DNA of 64,000 bases from positions 85,411,882 through 85,475,881 of the forward strand of contig CM042016.1 in the NCBI GenBank assembly GCA_023525715.1, read 5' to 3'. The notes under the pieces were generated by a model, which was not told where the DNA came from, made no database searches, and was given only the letters and a program-made list of their open reading frames with translations. The position numbers and the translations under genes are program-made. Positions 12,115-23,200 of the stretch are shown here, piece after piece (position 1 is the first letter of the stretch; every line of letters begins with the position of its first letter). Source of the DNA: Cichorium intybus (lineage: Eukaryota; Streptophyta; Magnoliopsida; Asterales; Asteraceae).

Positions 12115-12867
12115 AAGGAGCACAATTCCTAAAATCCAAACACTTTAGATGTATCAATATTCAAGTTATTACTAATCATGCATTCAACACAATCATACAA
12201 AATTTCAAGGATATTTCAAACAACATGTGTTAAAAGAAAATTGACAATTTTATTAAAACAAAATCCTTGAACAATATATTATATGATAGACAATGTCATA
12301 CGTATCTGATAAGCTAATAACATGATTTCAACATATAACTAAACTCTAAAACTGCATGAGCTTTAGATCCAATCTGAATATGCTCCTATGCAACAACATC
12401 CCACATCCTACAGAGTCTATGCATACAGAGCAAATGTGAGAAACACATCCTGTATCAAGGAACTAAGGATCAGGTGTTCCGAGTTTTAAGATATTCCTGA
12501 GTTGCCAAACTGTTCGGCTTCGGAGCATTTTCCAATCTTTCCATGACTGTGTCCCACCCTGTGGATTCCCAGTTTGAACCATCGAGGAACCGGTCCAGAC
12601 GATCTGGATCATTTCTTGATGTGTCCTATTACTGGACTCAATCCCGAAGCAGCTGAATCAATGGAACTATGCTTCTCTATAAACGACTCATACAGAGTCA
12701 ACATTGAATGCATATCCACGATTGTCTTATCTGGTTTCCCTTCCTGTACATCAGGATGAACGGATCAGCGAGTCGAGCTAATGCTTTAACTCCTGATCAA
12801 AAAAAGGGAACCAAATTTATACAGTTCACCTGTGTGTCTCTTAGTCTTGAGAACATGTGAACTGGTG

Positions 12868-13250
12868 CTACTTCCTGCACACTTCAAACTCTTTGAAGAT
12901 CTTAGCTCGTCCTTTCTCAACCAGTTCATGGAACCTTTCCACAACTAGCTGTGTTAACTTATCTGACCCCAGGAATTCTAAATTCCTACGGAACTCGGGG
13001 TCAATGATCAATAGTATTAGGCAGCAAACTTTCCTTGACTTGACAATCAAGGAGTCATGCTCATCACAGGCTACTGTGTGATGTCATGTTTTGGGGAGCG
13101 GACACTCAGTCAGATATGGCTTGCCAGCAAAACAGAAAACTATTCTCTATTTATGAAGCCATACCATATAGTTTAGGCCAGTCAGCCTTACCATATGTAG
13201 CAGGTGCATTATGAAGCTCTCAGAAATGGGTGAAAGAGGAGAGGGAGGAG
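12868..13250 (-). pseudogene. Degenerate copia-type Gag of element B
   Basis: On the minus strand the best open part (13050 to 12868) encodes 60 residues containing IIDPEFRRNLEFLG and LVVERFHELVEKG. It lines up with the 28010-28250 region of element D, which follows a stretch with LTGLNIVEWICKWRMVL, typical of copia Gag proteins. The reading frame is broken on both sides and no zinc knuckle is seen. It is a remnant; identification as Gag rests on position after the primer site and on the LTG-N-EW pattern. Confidence 0.55.
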
Positions 13251-14487
13251 AATAGACACTTGATTCAGACATCTACAATAAACAGAATTTTATTAGTTTA
13301 ATTAATCCTTTTAAATAATTACCCAATATACTATTTGTTAAGGCTAGGACCCAAAATGCCCCAACTATGGTGTGAAGAGGGATGCCGTAATCACAACATA
13401 ATGGTTATTAAGGTAGATAATGCACTTATCAATTTCATCTTATGAAATTCCTAGATCTGTTGAGACACATTGAACTGTTCAATGGCATGTTTAGTCTCGG
13501 ATGTGCCCCACTGTTTGTGACTGGGATGCCGAGGATAACAAACCGGGTGTGAATAACCATGCAAATTCGCTCGGTACTCTCGAAGTAAATTGTCATATCT
13601 AATTAACGTGCCGGTTAACCACACACGCTTCGTCAATAATGACAAAATCGAGAAACCCATTGCAACTCTTTGCGGACCCCAGTTGGCGTGCCGGTAAACC
13701 ACACACGCTCCACCAACGTTCCACAAAGTGCAATGTGCAATTCCATGGATTAGCACCAATTCACATTTTTAACCTAAAGTAACTAGATTGGGTTTTGTTC
13801 AAAGTTCTAGTACTTTCAATTATAGCATTATACTTTTAAGAGGCTTAGCGGTTCTATCAAACCCGTTCGGCTAACGACACTCGACTGACCAGGAGAGCGG
13901 TGGGTAAGAGTGGATACCCATTAGACTGCCATTTTATAGGCAGTCGCCTTATACCCTCTTTATAGGACAGTTTTGTGAATGAGGCCTACTAACGGTAAGA
14001 CTAACCAGTTTAATCTTATATATAAATATTAACTTTTAATCATAAATATATAAGATATATTCTAATCTTATTAAAATATTTTAGAATTAATTTTCTAAGA
14101 ATTTTCGCAAATTTATTTCTATTTTTTCAAAAATTTAATTAATTCTTTAAGTGATTTAATTTATCTTTTAATTAAAACAAGTTATTAAATAATTAAATCT
14201 AGATAGGCATCACAAATTAATCAAATTAATTTAATCCTATCTAATCCCCTAATTTTCGAAAAAGGCAAGCAATGGGATTAGGGTTTCCATTTATTAATAC
14301 ATCACAATTACCAAAAATAAGAAACCTACTTACCATAAGCATGCAAAATCGCCAAATAAGGGGAGGGAGGCTAGGGTTTTGAAACCCTAGCCACCATGAA
14401 CGAAATTAGGCCTCCTCAAGGGTTTGTTTTCAAAAACCCAATGATCAAATAAATAGTTTATATCAAATCACAAGAAAACAAACCATA
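13251..14487 (-). other. 5' leader region of element B
   Basis: Non-coding region between the primer site and the Gag trace. It matches 26640-27840 of element D in reverse and contains 24-bp motif copies at 13608-13631 and 13688-13711. Confidence 0.7.
13608..13711 (+). repeat. Dispersed 24-bp motif, copies 3 and 4 (element B)
   Basis: Copies at 13608-13631 and 13688-13711 share GTGCCGGTWAACCACACAC followed by GCTYC. They lie 80 bases apart. Confidence 0.82.
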
Positions 14488-14499
14488 GCTCTGATACCA
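14488..14499 (-). other. Primer binding site of element B
   Basis: Minus strand TGGTATCAGAGC, complementary to the initiator-Met tRNA 3' end, next to the 5' LTR. Confidence 0.88.
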
Positions 14500-14500
14500 C

Positions 14501-15267
14501 TTAAGGGTTTTCTAGCAAATAATGAACACAAAAATTCCTATGGTTCACATGCAACCCTAATAAGATCTATGTTTTCTTCTATGAAGATAATAAACTAAAA
14601 CCTAAAGGAAACAATTATTTCTAAAGATCAAAACTGAGAAAACCAATCTTTTGATCTTATGATCCTTGAAGCTAGCAGCACAAATGTCCTGTCTCAAATG
14701 GTGTCACACCCAAGCAATGGAGAAGACAGTCCAGCAGCGTTTTCTTGATGTAAAATGGCGCAAGTATTGAGCCTCCAGAGGGTTCCTTATATAGCCTCCA
14801 AGAGGTTACAACAGAAACCCTAGAGAAGCCCCTTAATGGACAAGCCTGTTATCTATTTTGGTAAGCCTCTAAAAACCCTAACTAGGGTTTCGAAATTATG
14901 GAGATGGCCTCCATAATTTCGCCCAACTTGAGGCTTCCACTAGCTAGCCTTTTATTCAACTATTGAATAATTATAAAGCCAGTCCCTGCACTTTTAATTA
15001 ATTAATTTAATCACTGAATTAAATGCAATTAATTCTAGATTAAATCTTAATTAATTATTATAGTTTCTAATTAATATATTAACACTTAAATATATTAATA
15101 AACCATTTAATTAATTCTATTGATTTATTACACAATTAATAAATCAACCTTTTACTCTACTGAACTCTATCCTAACCTCCAGCTATGAGGGCAACCCAAA
15201 TAGACTTTGCTTCAATTAACAAGATAAATATAAATATAAAGTCATGGCTTAGACACCTAATCCAACC
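14501..15267 (-). repeat. 5' LTR of element B, complete
   Basis: This LTR runs from the primer site to the junction with copia RNase H sequence of element C. A probable TATA signal (minus strand CTATATAAGG) lies at 14787-14797. The segment 14792-15267 matches 8169-8644. Confidence 0.88.
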
Positions 15268-15459
15268 AGAAAGTCCAGGCATATCGACAGAAAGTACCAC
15301 TACATAAGACATAGAGTAGAAGAAGGTCACCTCCTTGTAAAGAGGGTATCATCAGAAGCTAATCCTGCAGATCCCTTGACAAAGGCTCTGAGTACGATAA
15401 AGCACAATCAGCATGTTAGGAGCATTGTATTAAGAGATGATATTAGTTTTTGTAATTAG
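15268..15459 (+). pseudogene. C-terminal end of copia RNase H (element C)
   Basis: This is the last 63 codons and stop of a copia polyprotein. Recognisable patterns are RHIDRKYHYIRHRVEEG and NPADPLTKAL, the conserved tail of copia RNase H (family pattern K-HID-KYH and ADPLTK). The frame is open to the TAG at 15457-15459. The remainder of pol is missing because element B inserted here. RNase H removes the RNA strand during reverse transcription inside the particle. Confidence 0.85.
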
Positions 15460-16318
15460 ATAGGTTTTGAAACTTGTAACAATGTAAATGTAATTGACTT
15501 TGGTGATTTAATAATAGAGATTTATTAATGAGTATTGTTTACTGCTATTTGTCAATTGTTTATTATTGTGTTTCATTTTGCATGTTTACTTCTTGAGTAA
15601 TTTGATTATTCAAATGTCCACAGTCGCTCATACATTTAGGGAGTAAGTATGAACGAAGGCTGTCGTGAATTGGTTTGTAGATTGTCTAAGGAATTAGACA
15701 TAGCAATAGGATTGCTACAATATTCATGAGTACTTAGAAATAGAGATTTGAGTATTGGATAAACCAACACTAAATAGATTGCTTCATGGATTACATCACG
15801 AGCAATATTGAGACGATAATATCTTATGATTTTTAAGCAGAGACATATGAGTTATGATTTACAAGGCGGTTGTTCATTGATAATGCAAAAACGCACCGGT
15901 AACACGATGTTATAAAACGTGTTATTGTGAGTGATTTGTCTGGTAAAAGATATAAGGATATGAGTCGAAGCCTATTTTTCCCTTGACCCTAACGGGAAAC
16001 AGATATTTGTAGGCCTCTCGATGAATTTAAAGTTGACTGAAAGGGTTGGCCAACCAGGACTAAATTGATATGTTCAATTAGTAGTCTTAAAGTCATATGC
16101 AAATCAGAAATCGGGAAACAGAGAATCAGACCATGATTGATCTTAATCCATGTCTTGAGTCTGAAAATATCTTGTTGGACGGAGGATCATCTGATCACTT
16201 ATCTATGGACAGAACTGACTGGGTCAGAGTTCGGCAGCAGTTTCTAGGAAGCTACAGTTGCTAATTAATTAGAGGTTAAATTGGTAATTATAGTCATAGA
16301 CTTATCCAAGTGGGAGAC
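15460..16318 (+). other. 3' untranslated internal region of element C
   Basis: No coding potential. It matches the corresponding region of D (34800-35600) and, reversed, of B. It ends in the purine tract AAGTGGGAGAC at 16308-16318. Confidence 0.75.
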
Positions 16319-17097
16319 TGTTGAATTAGGTGTCTAAGACATGACTAATAATTAGTATTTACCAAATTAATAGTAGCATAGTCCATTTGGGTTGCCCTCA
16401 TAGCTGGAGGTTTGGTAGAAAGTTCAGTATAGAGAAAGATTGATTTATTATGTGATTAATAAATCAATAGAAATTAAATAAATAGTTTATTAATATATTA
16501 AAGTGATAATACATTAATTAGAAACTATATTAATTAATTAGAAATTAATCTGGAATTAATTGGATTTAATTTGGTGATTAATTTAATTAATTAAAGGTGC
16601 AGGGACTAGAATTGTAATTATTCAATAGTTGAGTAAGTGACAATTATGGCAGTGATATAACCAGCGAAAATTATATATGGTAATATATATATTTTCTATT
16701 TTTAATATATAGATAAATAGGTTTGAATTATCAAGATAAAGGTTTATCTTAATTTGAATTCAAAAAGGTTTATCTCTAAAGGCTTATCTGGTTATCTACT
16801 TGGGACTATAAACAGGGACCCTGGGGTACCCTATTTTCTGCGCAAACTATATACCTTCTCTCTGGAATTTTCGTGACCTACTTCCTAGCTTGGGTGTGAC
16901 TTCATTTGAGGCAAGAAATTTTTGTTGCTTTGCTTCCGAGAAAACCTAAAGGTTAGTTTTTCTTATTTTATTCTTTAGTAATTTTTCTTATAAGCCTTTT
17001 AGGAAATATTATATGTTCAATTAGAAGAAAACATAGATCCAAATAGGTTACATGTGAACTTAGGGTTTTAGTTCATAGATTTGCAGAAAACCTTTCA
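16319..17097 (+). repeat. 3' LTR of element C
   Basis: It starts TGTTGAATTAGGTGTC after the purine tract and ends near AAAACCTTTCA. A TATA-like CTATAAAC is at 16806-16813. The LTR is 779 bp, similar in length to those of B and D. Confidence 0.82.
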
Positions 17098-18589
17098 GAG
17101 TTGACTTTGAACCGCTGAATTGTGACCATTGCTAGGTCGGACCTTTAGCTGAATCGATAAGGGTAAGGTTCGTGGCTAATATGTTGTGTGTATACGATTT
17201 AGGTGTCGGACGAGCCTAGTTTGGGATATTAGCGATTATCCAGACAGTTGTGATTCAGGTGAGTATCCTCACCTTACTATATGATGTTGCATGTTAGGCA
17301 ACTTGCGTGTTATTTACAGTTATATGATTTGTTCTATATTGTGGTTATTATCTGTTGTTGGGCTCAGTACTAATGCGTGTTCACTCTTCGGTGTTGTATC
17401 ACGAGTTGGACTATCGCCTTGTCCCATCGGTGTTGTATCATGGGCGAGGCCAAAACCGGGAACCCATAGCTGTTGTAAGATCGGTAGAATCGCCCCGTAT
17501 CCATAGTTATTGTATGATGGGCGCCCATAGCTGTTGTATGGCGGGTAGGGTCGGGTCGTTGAATGTCTGGGCATGTATGGTAATTTGTGGACTAACTAAG
17601 CTTTGTGCATACCCGTTGATTTTAAAACATTTAAGGTACTTCAAACGACAAAGGGAAGGTCAAGGCTTGCCGGCAGCGTATCGCATTCACGGGACCTTAT
17701 TTTGATGTTTTATGTTATGAATTTAAAGTACTTTATACTGTTGGTTTAACAATGATGTCGAAACATTTTATTTTTAATAAAAGCTATGTTGGAACCTTGG
17801 AAATAAATGAAAAAATTTTATTGAGATTTTGGGTCATTACAAGTTGATATTAGAGCCTTGGTTTGAGAGATTTGGATGAACTGTATTGGGAATCCAAACT
17901 CAAACTTAGGACTGAGATATTTTCATTAAGAAAACGATTTTGAAAAGTTAATTAAATAAAAGGAGATGCGATGTGAACCGTCAACCAAGCTCAAGTAAGT
18001 TTTGTGATTCCCAATTACCCATGCCAAGTTTATGCTATGTGATATATGTGTTATACTAGAATGTACAGTTGTCTAGGTTAAGATACTCTATAGACTGTTT
18101 TGTGCAATGTGTGCTGCTTTGGAATTTATGCTAGTGTCGTTAGGTTACTTAGTGAATATATACAAATAGGATAAGATAGCCTCAGAATTCTTGGTCTAGC
18201 CTTATTGGCTGTTCCTTGTTTGGTTGTGACTTTAGGGTAGGATCAGTTTTCAAACGTCTATCTTATTCTCGATTGTGTATGACTGTGTGTCCGTGAGGCA
18301 ACTCGACGACTTTAGCAGTAGTTCCCTTAGGCACGTGTGGGTGTGAGATTTAGGCCAAAGGATTAGGCACCACGATGCATGACTGCAGGAGTCATAGGAA
18401 ATGGTTCATCAGCATATGAGCAATAATTTGGGAGGATGGTTGATGACCTTGGAACAAGGGTGAATAGGTGTGGAAGGTAATACCATGCCAGTAGTACTAA
18501 AAGCATGGGATTCACGCTTGAGTCAAGAGTAGTCAACCAAAGTCCTAGAAAGTCGAAGTAGTTGGGTAAACAGGATTCACGCCTGAGCC
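17098..18589 (+). mobile_element. Gypsy-like 5' LTR and leader remnant
   Basis: The segment 17098-17841 ends GGGTCATTACA, the usual gypsy LTR end. It is followed at 17844-17857 by TTGATATTAGAGCC, a primer site with two changes from the tRNA-Met complement. Between 17390 and 17550 there are irregular repeats containing CTGTTGTATSR. From 17858 to 18589 is leader-like sequence without a gene. The left side ends at the LTR of element C and the right side at F-box homology, so neither boundary is a normal element end. Confidence 0.65.
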
Positions 18590-18808
18590 GTGAGTAACTG
18601 TTACATTCCAGTTTTGAAGTTGCCTTCTTCAGGGTACGTGATGAATGCGGTACATGTTATTCTAATGGAGATGAAAGATCTCCAGGGTGGAAATGATGTT
18701 GTTATGATCAATAACGATGGTTTTGAAGATGAAGAAGAGGCTGCATATACTGAAGCTGTGATAGAGATCTTGGAGAAGCATAAGGACAGGCTGCAAAGGG
18801 TGCATTAG
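18590..18808 (+). pseudogene. 3' fragment of F-box gene (AUF1-like), truncated duplicate
   Basis: The last 72 codons match the C-terminus of the full-length F-box gene at 55661-56635. They share SNCYIPVLKLPSSGYVMN-like and DGFEDEEEAAYTEAV blocks and the terminal EILEKHKDR. The frame is open to the TAG at 18806-18808. The F-box domain and N-terminal two thirds are absent: upstream sequence is a gypsy LTR remnant. A GTG codon opens the frame, so there is no credible start. It is a truncated copy, probably silent. Confidence 0.85.
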
Positions 18809-20082
18809 TATGAATTAGGTGCGTACTCTGAATCTCAATACACTTGAGCATTATTCTTAAAAGTTTTATATTTGAATCTTTTCTTTTCTACCATACATGT
18901 TTACTTTAACTGACATTCATCGCCACTTCTTCAAGTGACTAATCATGTAGGTTGAATACTAAGACTCTTCTCCTTTTCAATTGAATATCTATCAAGCTAG
19001 AACTTCTTCTTTATGTCTAATCAATTAAACAAGCACACTCATGTCATCTGTTCCATGCCTCAAAGTTTAGATTTGTATATAATCAGGAAACATAAAGCTC
19101 AGGGGCTTTTAAGAAATTTCAAGTGGGTTTGAATCTTTCATCTGTGTCCTGATCTTCCATCATTCTAGGAGATTTTCTAACACATTTAGCCGTACAAACT
19201 TTCTAAGGTTATTTCAGTATGAGAAGGGCAATTATGTCTTTAGCATATATGAGGAATTGAGAGCTAGCCTTTATCCTACGTATTTCCACCTTTTTAGGTT
19301 TGATAAAAAAAAGTTACATATTTTGTCTCATAATTGACATCGGTCCAGACTCGATTATGATGATGTTGCCACAACTTTAAGATAACATTAGCTATCACAA
19401 AAATTGTCATAAAATTTCTAATATGGGAATTTAATTATCAACTATGTGAGATAATCAAGTTGACATTGTTTATTGATATCCACTAGTGACGAAATGGCTA
19501 CCCGTATATGTTATTAACCAAAAAGTAAGTTGGATTACTTATTTGTTAAGTAAAAATAGAAGTTTGACAAAATCGTTCAAGCATTATCTAACCTATTTGT
19601 GGTACATAAATGTCGTTTTGTTTATTAAATATTAGAGATGCTTAGCTAGATTACATGATACTCGTTATAATTTACGTAATGTGTATGTATGACATGTATT
19701 TTCAGGTACGAACGCAAGCTCAAGTAACAACTAACAAGGGAAAAAATGAGGTGGATTGCTAGATATTAATTGATAGTAGATAGAATGATTCCTTAAAAGA
19801 ATTTTTGAGAAGGGGGTACTTTTGAAGCGATATTTCGCTAGAAAGGTAGCAACATGTTTTGGTATTTAAGTGACAAACAGCACTACTATGTAAACGTAAC
19901 ATCTATATTTTATAAACATCTTTCATTGATAGATTCTACAGTTATTCATAAACAGTGTCCTGTCATTATTTCGACAAGTCAATTCAGCTTTTTATGCCAA
20001 TCATGTATCGTTACACTGTTGGAATATTTGACTACGATTCCAAGCCACTTCAACTGTGAATTACTTTTTTTCGCAGTTAGTA

Positions 20083-20505
20083 TTTGACAGTAGGGATGTG
20101 CAAATAGTCCTCGAAACCGAGCCCAAGCCCAAGAACCGAAGAACCGGACCCGAGATAACGAACCGACCATGTTACTTGGCCGGTACTCAGTCCATATATA
20201 TGGCTTAATTCGGTGTTGGTCCTTCATGGTCTTGGTCCTTTGGTATTGTCGGGTTCTCGAGTACGGAACCGACCGAAAGTTTAAAAGACATTAAGATTAT
20301 AATGTAGGCCTTTGAAATTTTTACGTTTGGTCATGTTCGGGTAAAACCCGACCAAACCCGTACCCGAACCCAAGACCAAGTCCCATAGTTTGGTCCGTCC
20401 TTGGTTCCATTGAATGTCGTCCCTTGGTCTCGATCTCGGTCCGACTCGGGTTCGGTCCTGGTCGGGCCGGTCGGTCTCAGGACCACGTTCACCCCTATTT
20501 GACAG
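20083..20505 (+). mobile_element. hAT-type MITE with 8-bp target duplication
   Basis: The element at 20091-20497 (407 bp) starts TAGGGATGTGC and ends with the complement of TAGGGGTGAAC. Both sides carry the identical octamer tttgacag (20083-20090 and 20498-20505). An 8-bp duplication with TAGGG-type ends is the hAT signature. The inside is GC-rich, made of degenerate CCGAACC/GGTCGGG pieces and non-coding. It sits in material absent from the other arm of the inverted duplication. Confidence 0.9.
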
Positions 20506-21835
20506 AATCTACACTATTTATTAACAGTAACTTGTGATTACTGCAGATTTTGTCCTTTCGTAGTCATTGTTTGTATATAAATTAATCATCTCAAGAACAT
20601 AAATGTTATACGACCATTTCATAGGATAATATCACTGGTATATAAGAATGTTACAGTAACTTATAGTTGGTTTTTAAAAATCGAAATTGATGAAAAAAAT
20701 ACAATTTCACATAAAATAATGAAAGTGCCAACTTTGAGGCTAGATAAGACAATCTTCAAGGCAAGATATGAGAAAATGGCAAAAAGGTAAAATAATGAAG
20801 GTGCCAACTTTGCTCAATCGTTTCTACAACAGTAACAATAATTTAACTTTGATCCAATTGTGCTGAATGCGGCCCACTTATTCTTCGATAGTTGCCATTG
20901 ACGAGATAAATCGTTGAATGTCTTCAGACGTTTTGATTAATAGCATTTGCATATTAAAACGGGAAAGCCTTCTATGCTCTTCTGGTATGGAATGGGTAAT
21001 TGAGAATGAAATTCAGGCAACTGTTATTGAACAAGGCATTAAGTCTGGGTCATGAGTAACACCTTCGTATCAACAAGTCGTCTTACTAGTTCCTCAAGGG
21101 CTGTCAACTCATTCGCTATTCCAAGAGTGGACCTTGTATTCTGAGATAAGAAAACATAAACAGATTTTGACATTTTGAGATAAATGTTGACCATTTCCAT
21201 ATAATAACAATTAGACATGACTTTTAACAATTACAAAACAACGTATTCTTGGTAACATACATTTATACTCGAGGAACCCATTTCAACAGCCATTAGACAT
21301 AATACATAATACAACAAATATAAATTTGAGTTTACAAGTAAACTGGCATGGTATATCTACATGCAAAACTACATCTAAAGGTGATTTCATTTATCATTTC
21401 AACATTGTAATGATAATGTGATATCACTATTCATGAAAACTCAATATTGAGTAATAGGCTAGCTGACAAAACACAGATACAGCAGTCAAGGTGGCCAGAA
21501 ATCACAGTCAAATACGCCAGAAATCATAGATTATTTTGTGTTATATAAGTTGTTGTCATCATATAAGTCTCCGATATAAAAAATGAGTTCATCTGAAAAA
21601 TCGTTTGGCATTGTGAAGAATAGGATTTTTATATTTGTTCAGCTATTAAACCTTTTCCTGATGTATGTCAGGTCAGTCTAAATATTTTATGGAAGAACCA
21701 CTACCAAATAAGATGTATGATTATATTATTCAAAGTCATGGCCAATGCTGAAGAGAACAATCGCAGGGACTCTGGAAAAAAAAAAAGGAAACTTGATGAA
21801 TGTGTAGAAATTCTCAGCATGGAGTTGAAACAAAA

Positions 21836-22229
21836 GTAGGATTGGGTCAAATAAACCTACAAAAAACTAAAAACAAAAGCAGAAATTTTATGGCTTGTAG
21901 TACAACAAAACCATCTTGCAGATGTCATGAGAATTGAGGAGATTTTATTGATCGTAAAAACTGAACGTATCCCTTACAATTCCTAGAATTGTGGCACGAA
22001 ATTGAAGTTCATGATGTATGTCATTGCAGATTTTTATGTAATTTGCAAGTTTATTTTATTACGCTTATGTATTGAGTTTACTTTAATTTAACAAGTTCTA
22101 TGGGTATTAGGATTACATGACATTAAATATATTAAGTCTTAACACCTCAAACAGGAATTCATGGGTTAATTTTCTTACATTTATTTTAATAAAATAAAAT
22201 TCAAATATTACATTACTGATTCAAATCAA
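21836..22229. other. Diverged flank of duplication arm 1
   Basis: There is weak similarity to the reverse complement of 53580-53695 at the start, then nothing recognisable. No gene. Confidence 0.4.
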
Positions 22230-22680
22230 ATGTGGCATCACACTATCACTTTGGGATCCGCTACTAGAGGCCCCTCTACTTCTCGATGTCCCTTTCCTAT
22301 GCGACTTGCTTGATCCTTCTGGTTTGTAGGTTGGTAAGTCAGATTATCTGTTTCTGGTATGTCCTTTTTGATGGCATCTAGAACACTTTGTTACGATAGT
22401 TATGATACAACCCTCACCTTGTGAGGGAATACAGTCACTGTTTCTTGCCCTACCAGGATGTCATCTTTTTGTCATTAATGGGTTGACAAGCATCAAGCCA
22501 TCAAGGATCTCCTAATCAAATGGGGATGGAAGAGGGTTTGCCAGCTCTTCACACGTCTTCCGGTAGTTATCAACATTATAGCCGAGAATAACCATCGGCG
22601 AACAATCACTATAATTTAAGGTGGTTAACACTCGTACGACATGTCCACAAGGAAAAACTAGCTTTCAAAAAACTAAAAAT
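22230..22680 (-). pseudogene. MULE-type transposase C-terminal remnant
   Basis: Read on the minus strand, the 22655-22510 part encodes FPCGHVVRVLTTLNYSDCSP and a further stretch to a stop. This looks like the SWIM zinc finger region (C-x-H) of Mutator-like transposases. After several stops, 22420-22240 encodes a zinc-knuckle-like CSRCHQKGHTRN, where the final cysteine is lost, and then a Ser/Arg/Gly-rich tail with KSHRKGTSRSRG. The order SWIM, then CCHC knuckle, then basic tail is typical of plant MULE proteins. At least two internal stops make it a pseudogene. A FAR1-like host protein is an alternative source. Confidence 0.55.
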
Positions 22681-22689
22681 TCGGACCCT

Positions 22690-23200
22690 CATTTTTTTTC
22701 CTCACCTGCGAAATGCTCTCTCCTACCTGCGAAATCCTCTAGAGAAAATCGCAGGTAATGCCTATCACCTGCGATTTCCTCTTCAGTTCATCATAACCTA
22801 CAATTTTAAGCTTTAAATGGTTGTACATAAAAACTTGTATGTACGTTGATCTAAGGCTTAATACGTCAAAATTTAAACTACGGACAATTAATACATAAAA
22901 ACAACATAAGATCCGAGATACTTAAAGAATTTCAAGATGCAAATTTCTCAACAACCATTAGAGAGCGTTTTTCATCTTCAAAAATGAAAAAAAATGAGCT
23001 TTTTGAGGTTTATATACCTTAGGATGATGGGCCAAACCCACCTATGAAATAGCAGCCCGAGGGGTGGGGGTGGGGAATCACAGCCCATAGGGGCCAAATC
23101 GCAGGTCTTGAGTGGAGGTGGCCACCAAATTGCAGGTGAATGAGGAAATCGTAGGTGGGACTGGCCACCTGCGATTTGATTGGCTATTTTGAGGTATCAG
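22690..23200. repeat. Dispersed ACCTGCGATTT motifs on both strands
   Basis: Copies of ACCTGCGA (plus orientation around 22706-22780) and its reverse complement TCGCAGGT (around 22753, 23098, 23130-23180) occur more than eight times in 500 bases. Related AYCTGCGAA copies are at 24120-24245 and 51880-51955. No coding frame runs through them. Confidence 0.6.

Larger units (their letters stand above)
8658..12867 (-). other. Non-coding internal region of element B
   Basis: No coding potential beyond short chance frames. The part at 8658-9500 is the reverse complement of the 3' internal regions of C (15460-16318) and D (34800-35600). It contains copies of the 24-bp motif at 9729-9752 and 10668-10691, and tandem repeats at 11839-12114. 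The conservation among elements indicates a transposable element body rather than a host locus. Confidence 0.75.
8169..15267 (-). mobile_element. Non-autonomous copia-like LTR element (element B)
   Basis: Reading the minus strand, the 5' LTR is at 14501-15267, the primer site at 14488-14499, the purine tract at 8645-8657 and the 3' LTR at 8169-8644, truncated because gypsy A inserted into it. The internal region is 5.8 kb and holds no intact protein, only a Gag trace near 12868-13250. The same internal region, with the same special motifs, recurs in element D. LTR homology to element C, which does keep copia RNase H, is the reason for the copia call. It inserted into the pol end of element C. 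Confidence 0.85.
15268..17097 (+). mobile_element. Ty1/copia element C, 3' part
   Basis: The order is RNase H end, untranslated region, purine tract and 3' LTR, all on the plus strand. The 5' part was separated by insertion of element B and lies outside the window. The LTR is related to those of B and D, which links those non-autonomous elements to copia. Confidence 0.85.
18590..21835 (+). repeat. Inverted segmental duplication, arm 1
   Basis: Its reverse complement matches 53695-55877. Matching blocks include the F-box gene 3' end, its downstream region, the block around 19200-19330 (partner 55110-55260), 19790-19880 (partner 54600-54690) and 21020-21835 (partner 53695-54490). This arm holds about 1.1 kb not present in the other (about 19880-21010), including a hAT MITE. 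Similarity by eye is about 85-90 percent. Confidence 0.88.

Noticed and set aside
17291..17705. Open frames of 71, 84 and 116 codons in the gypsy LTR remnant
   Set aside because: They overlap on both strands over an irregular repeat in LTR sequence. No protein pattern.
18590..18808. Small complete protein gene
   Set aside because: It starts at a GTG and lacks the F-box; it matches only the C-terminus of the gene at 55661-56635. Annotated as a truncated copy.
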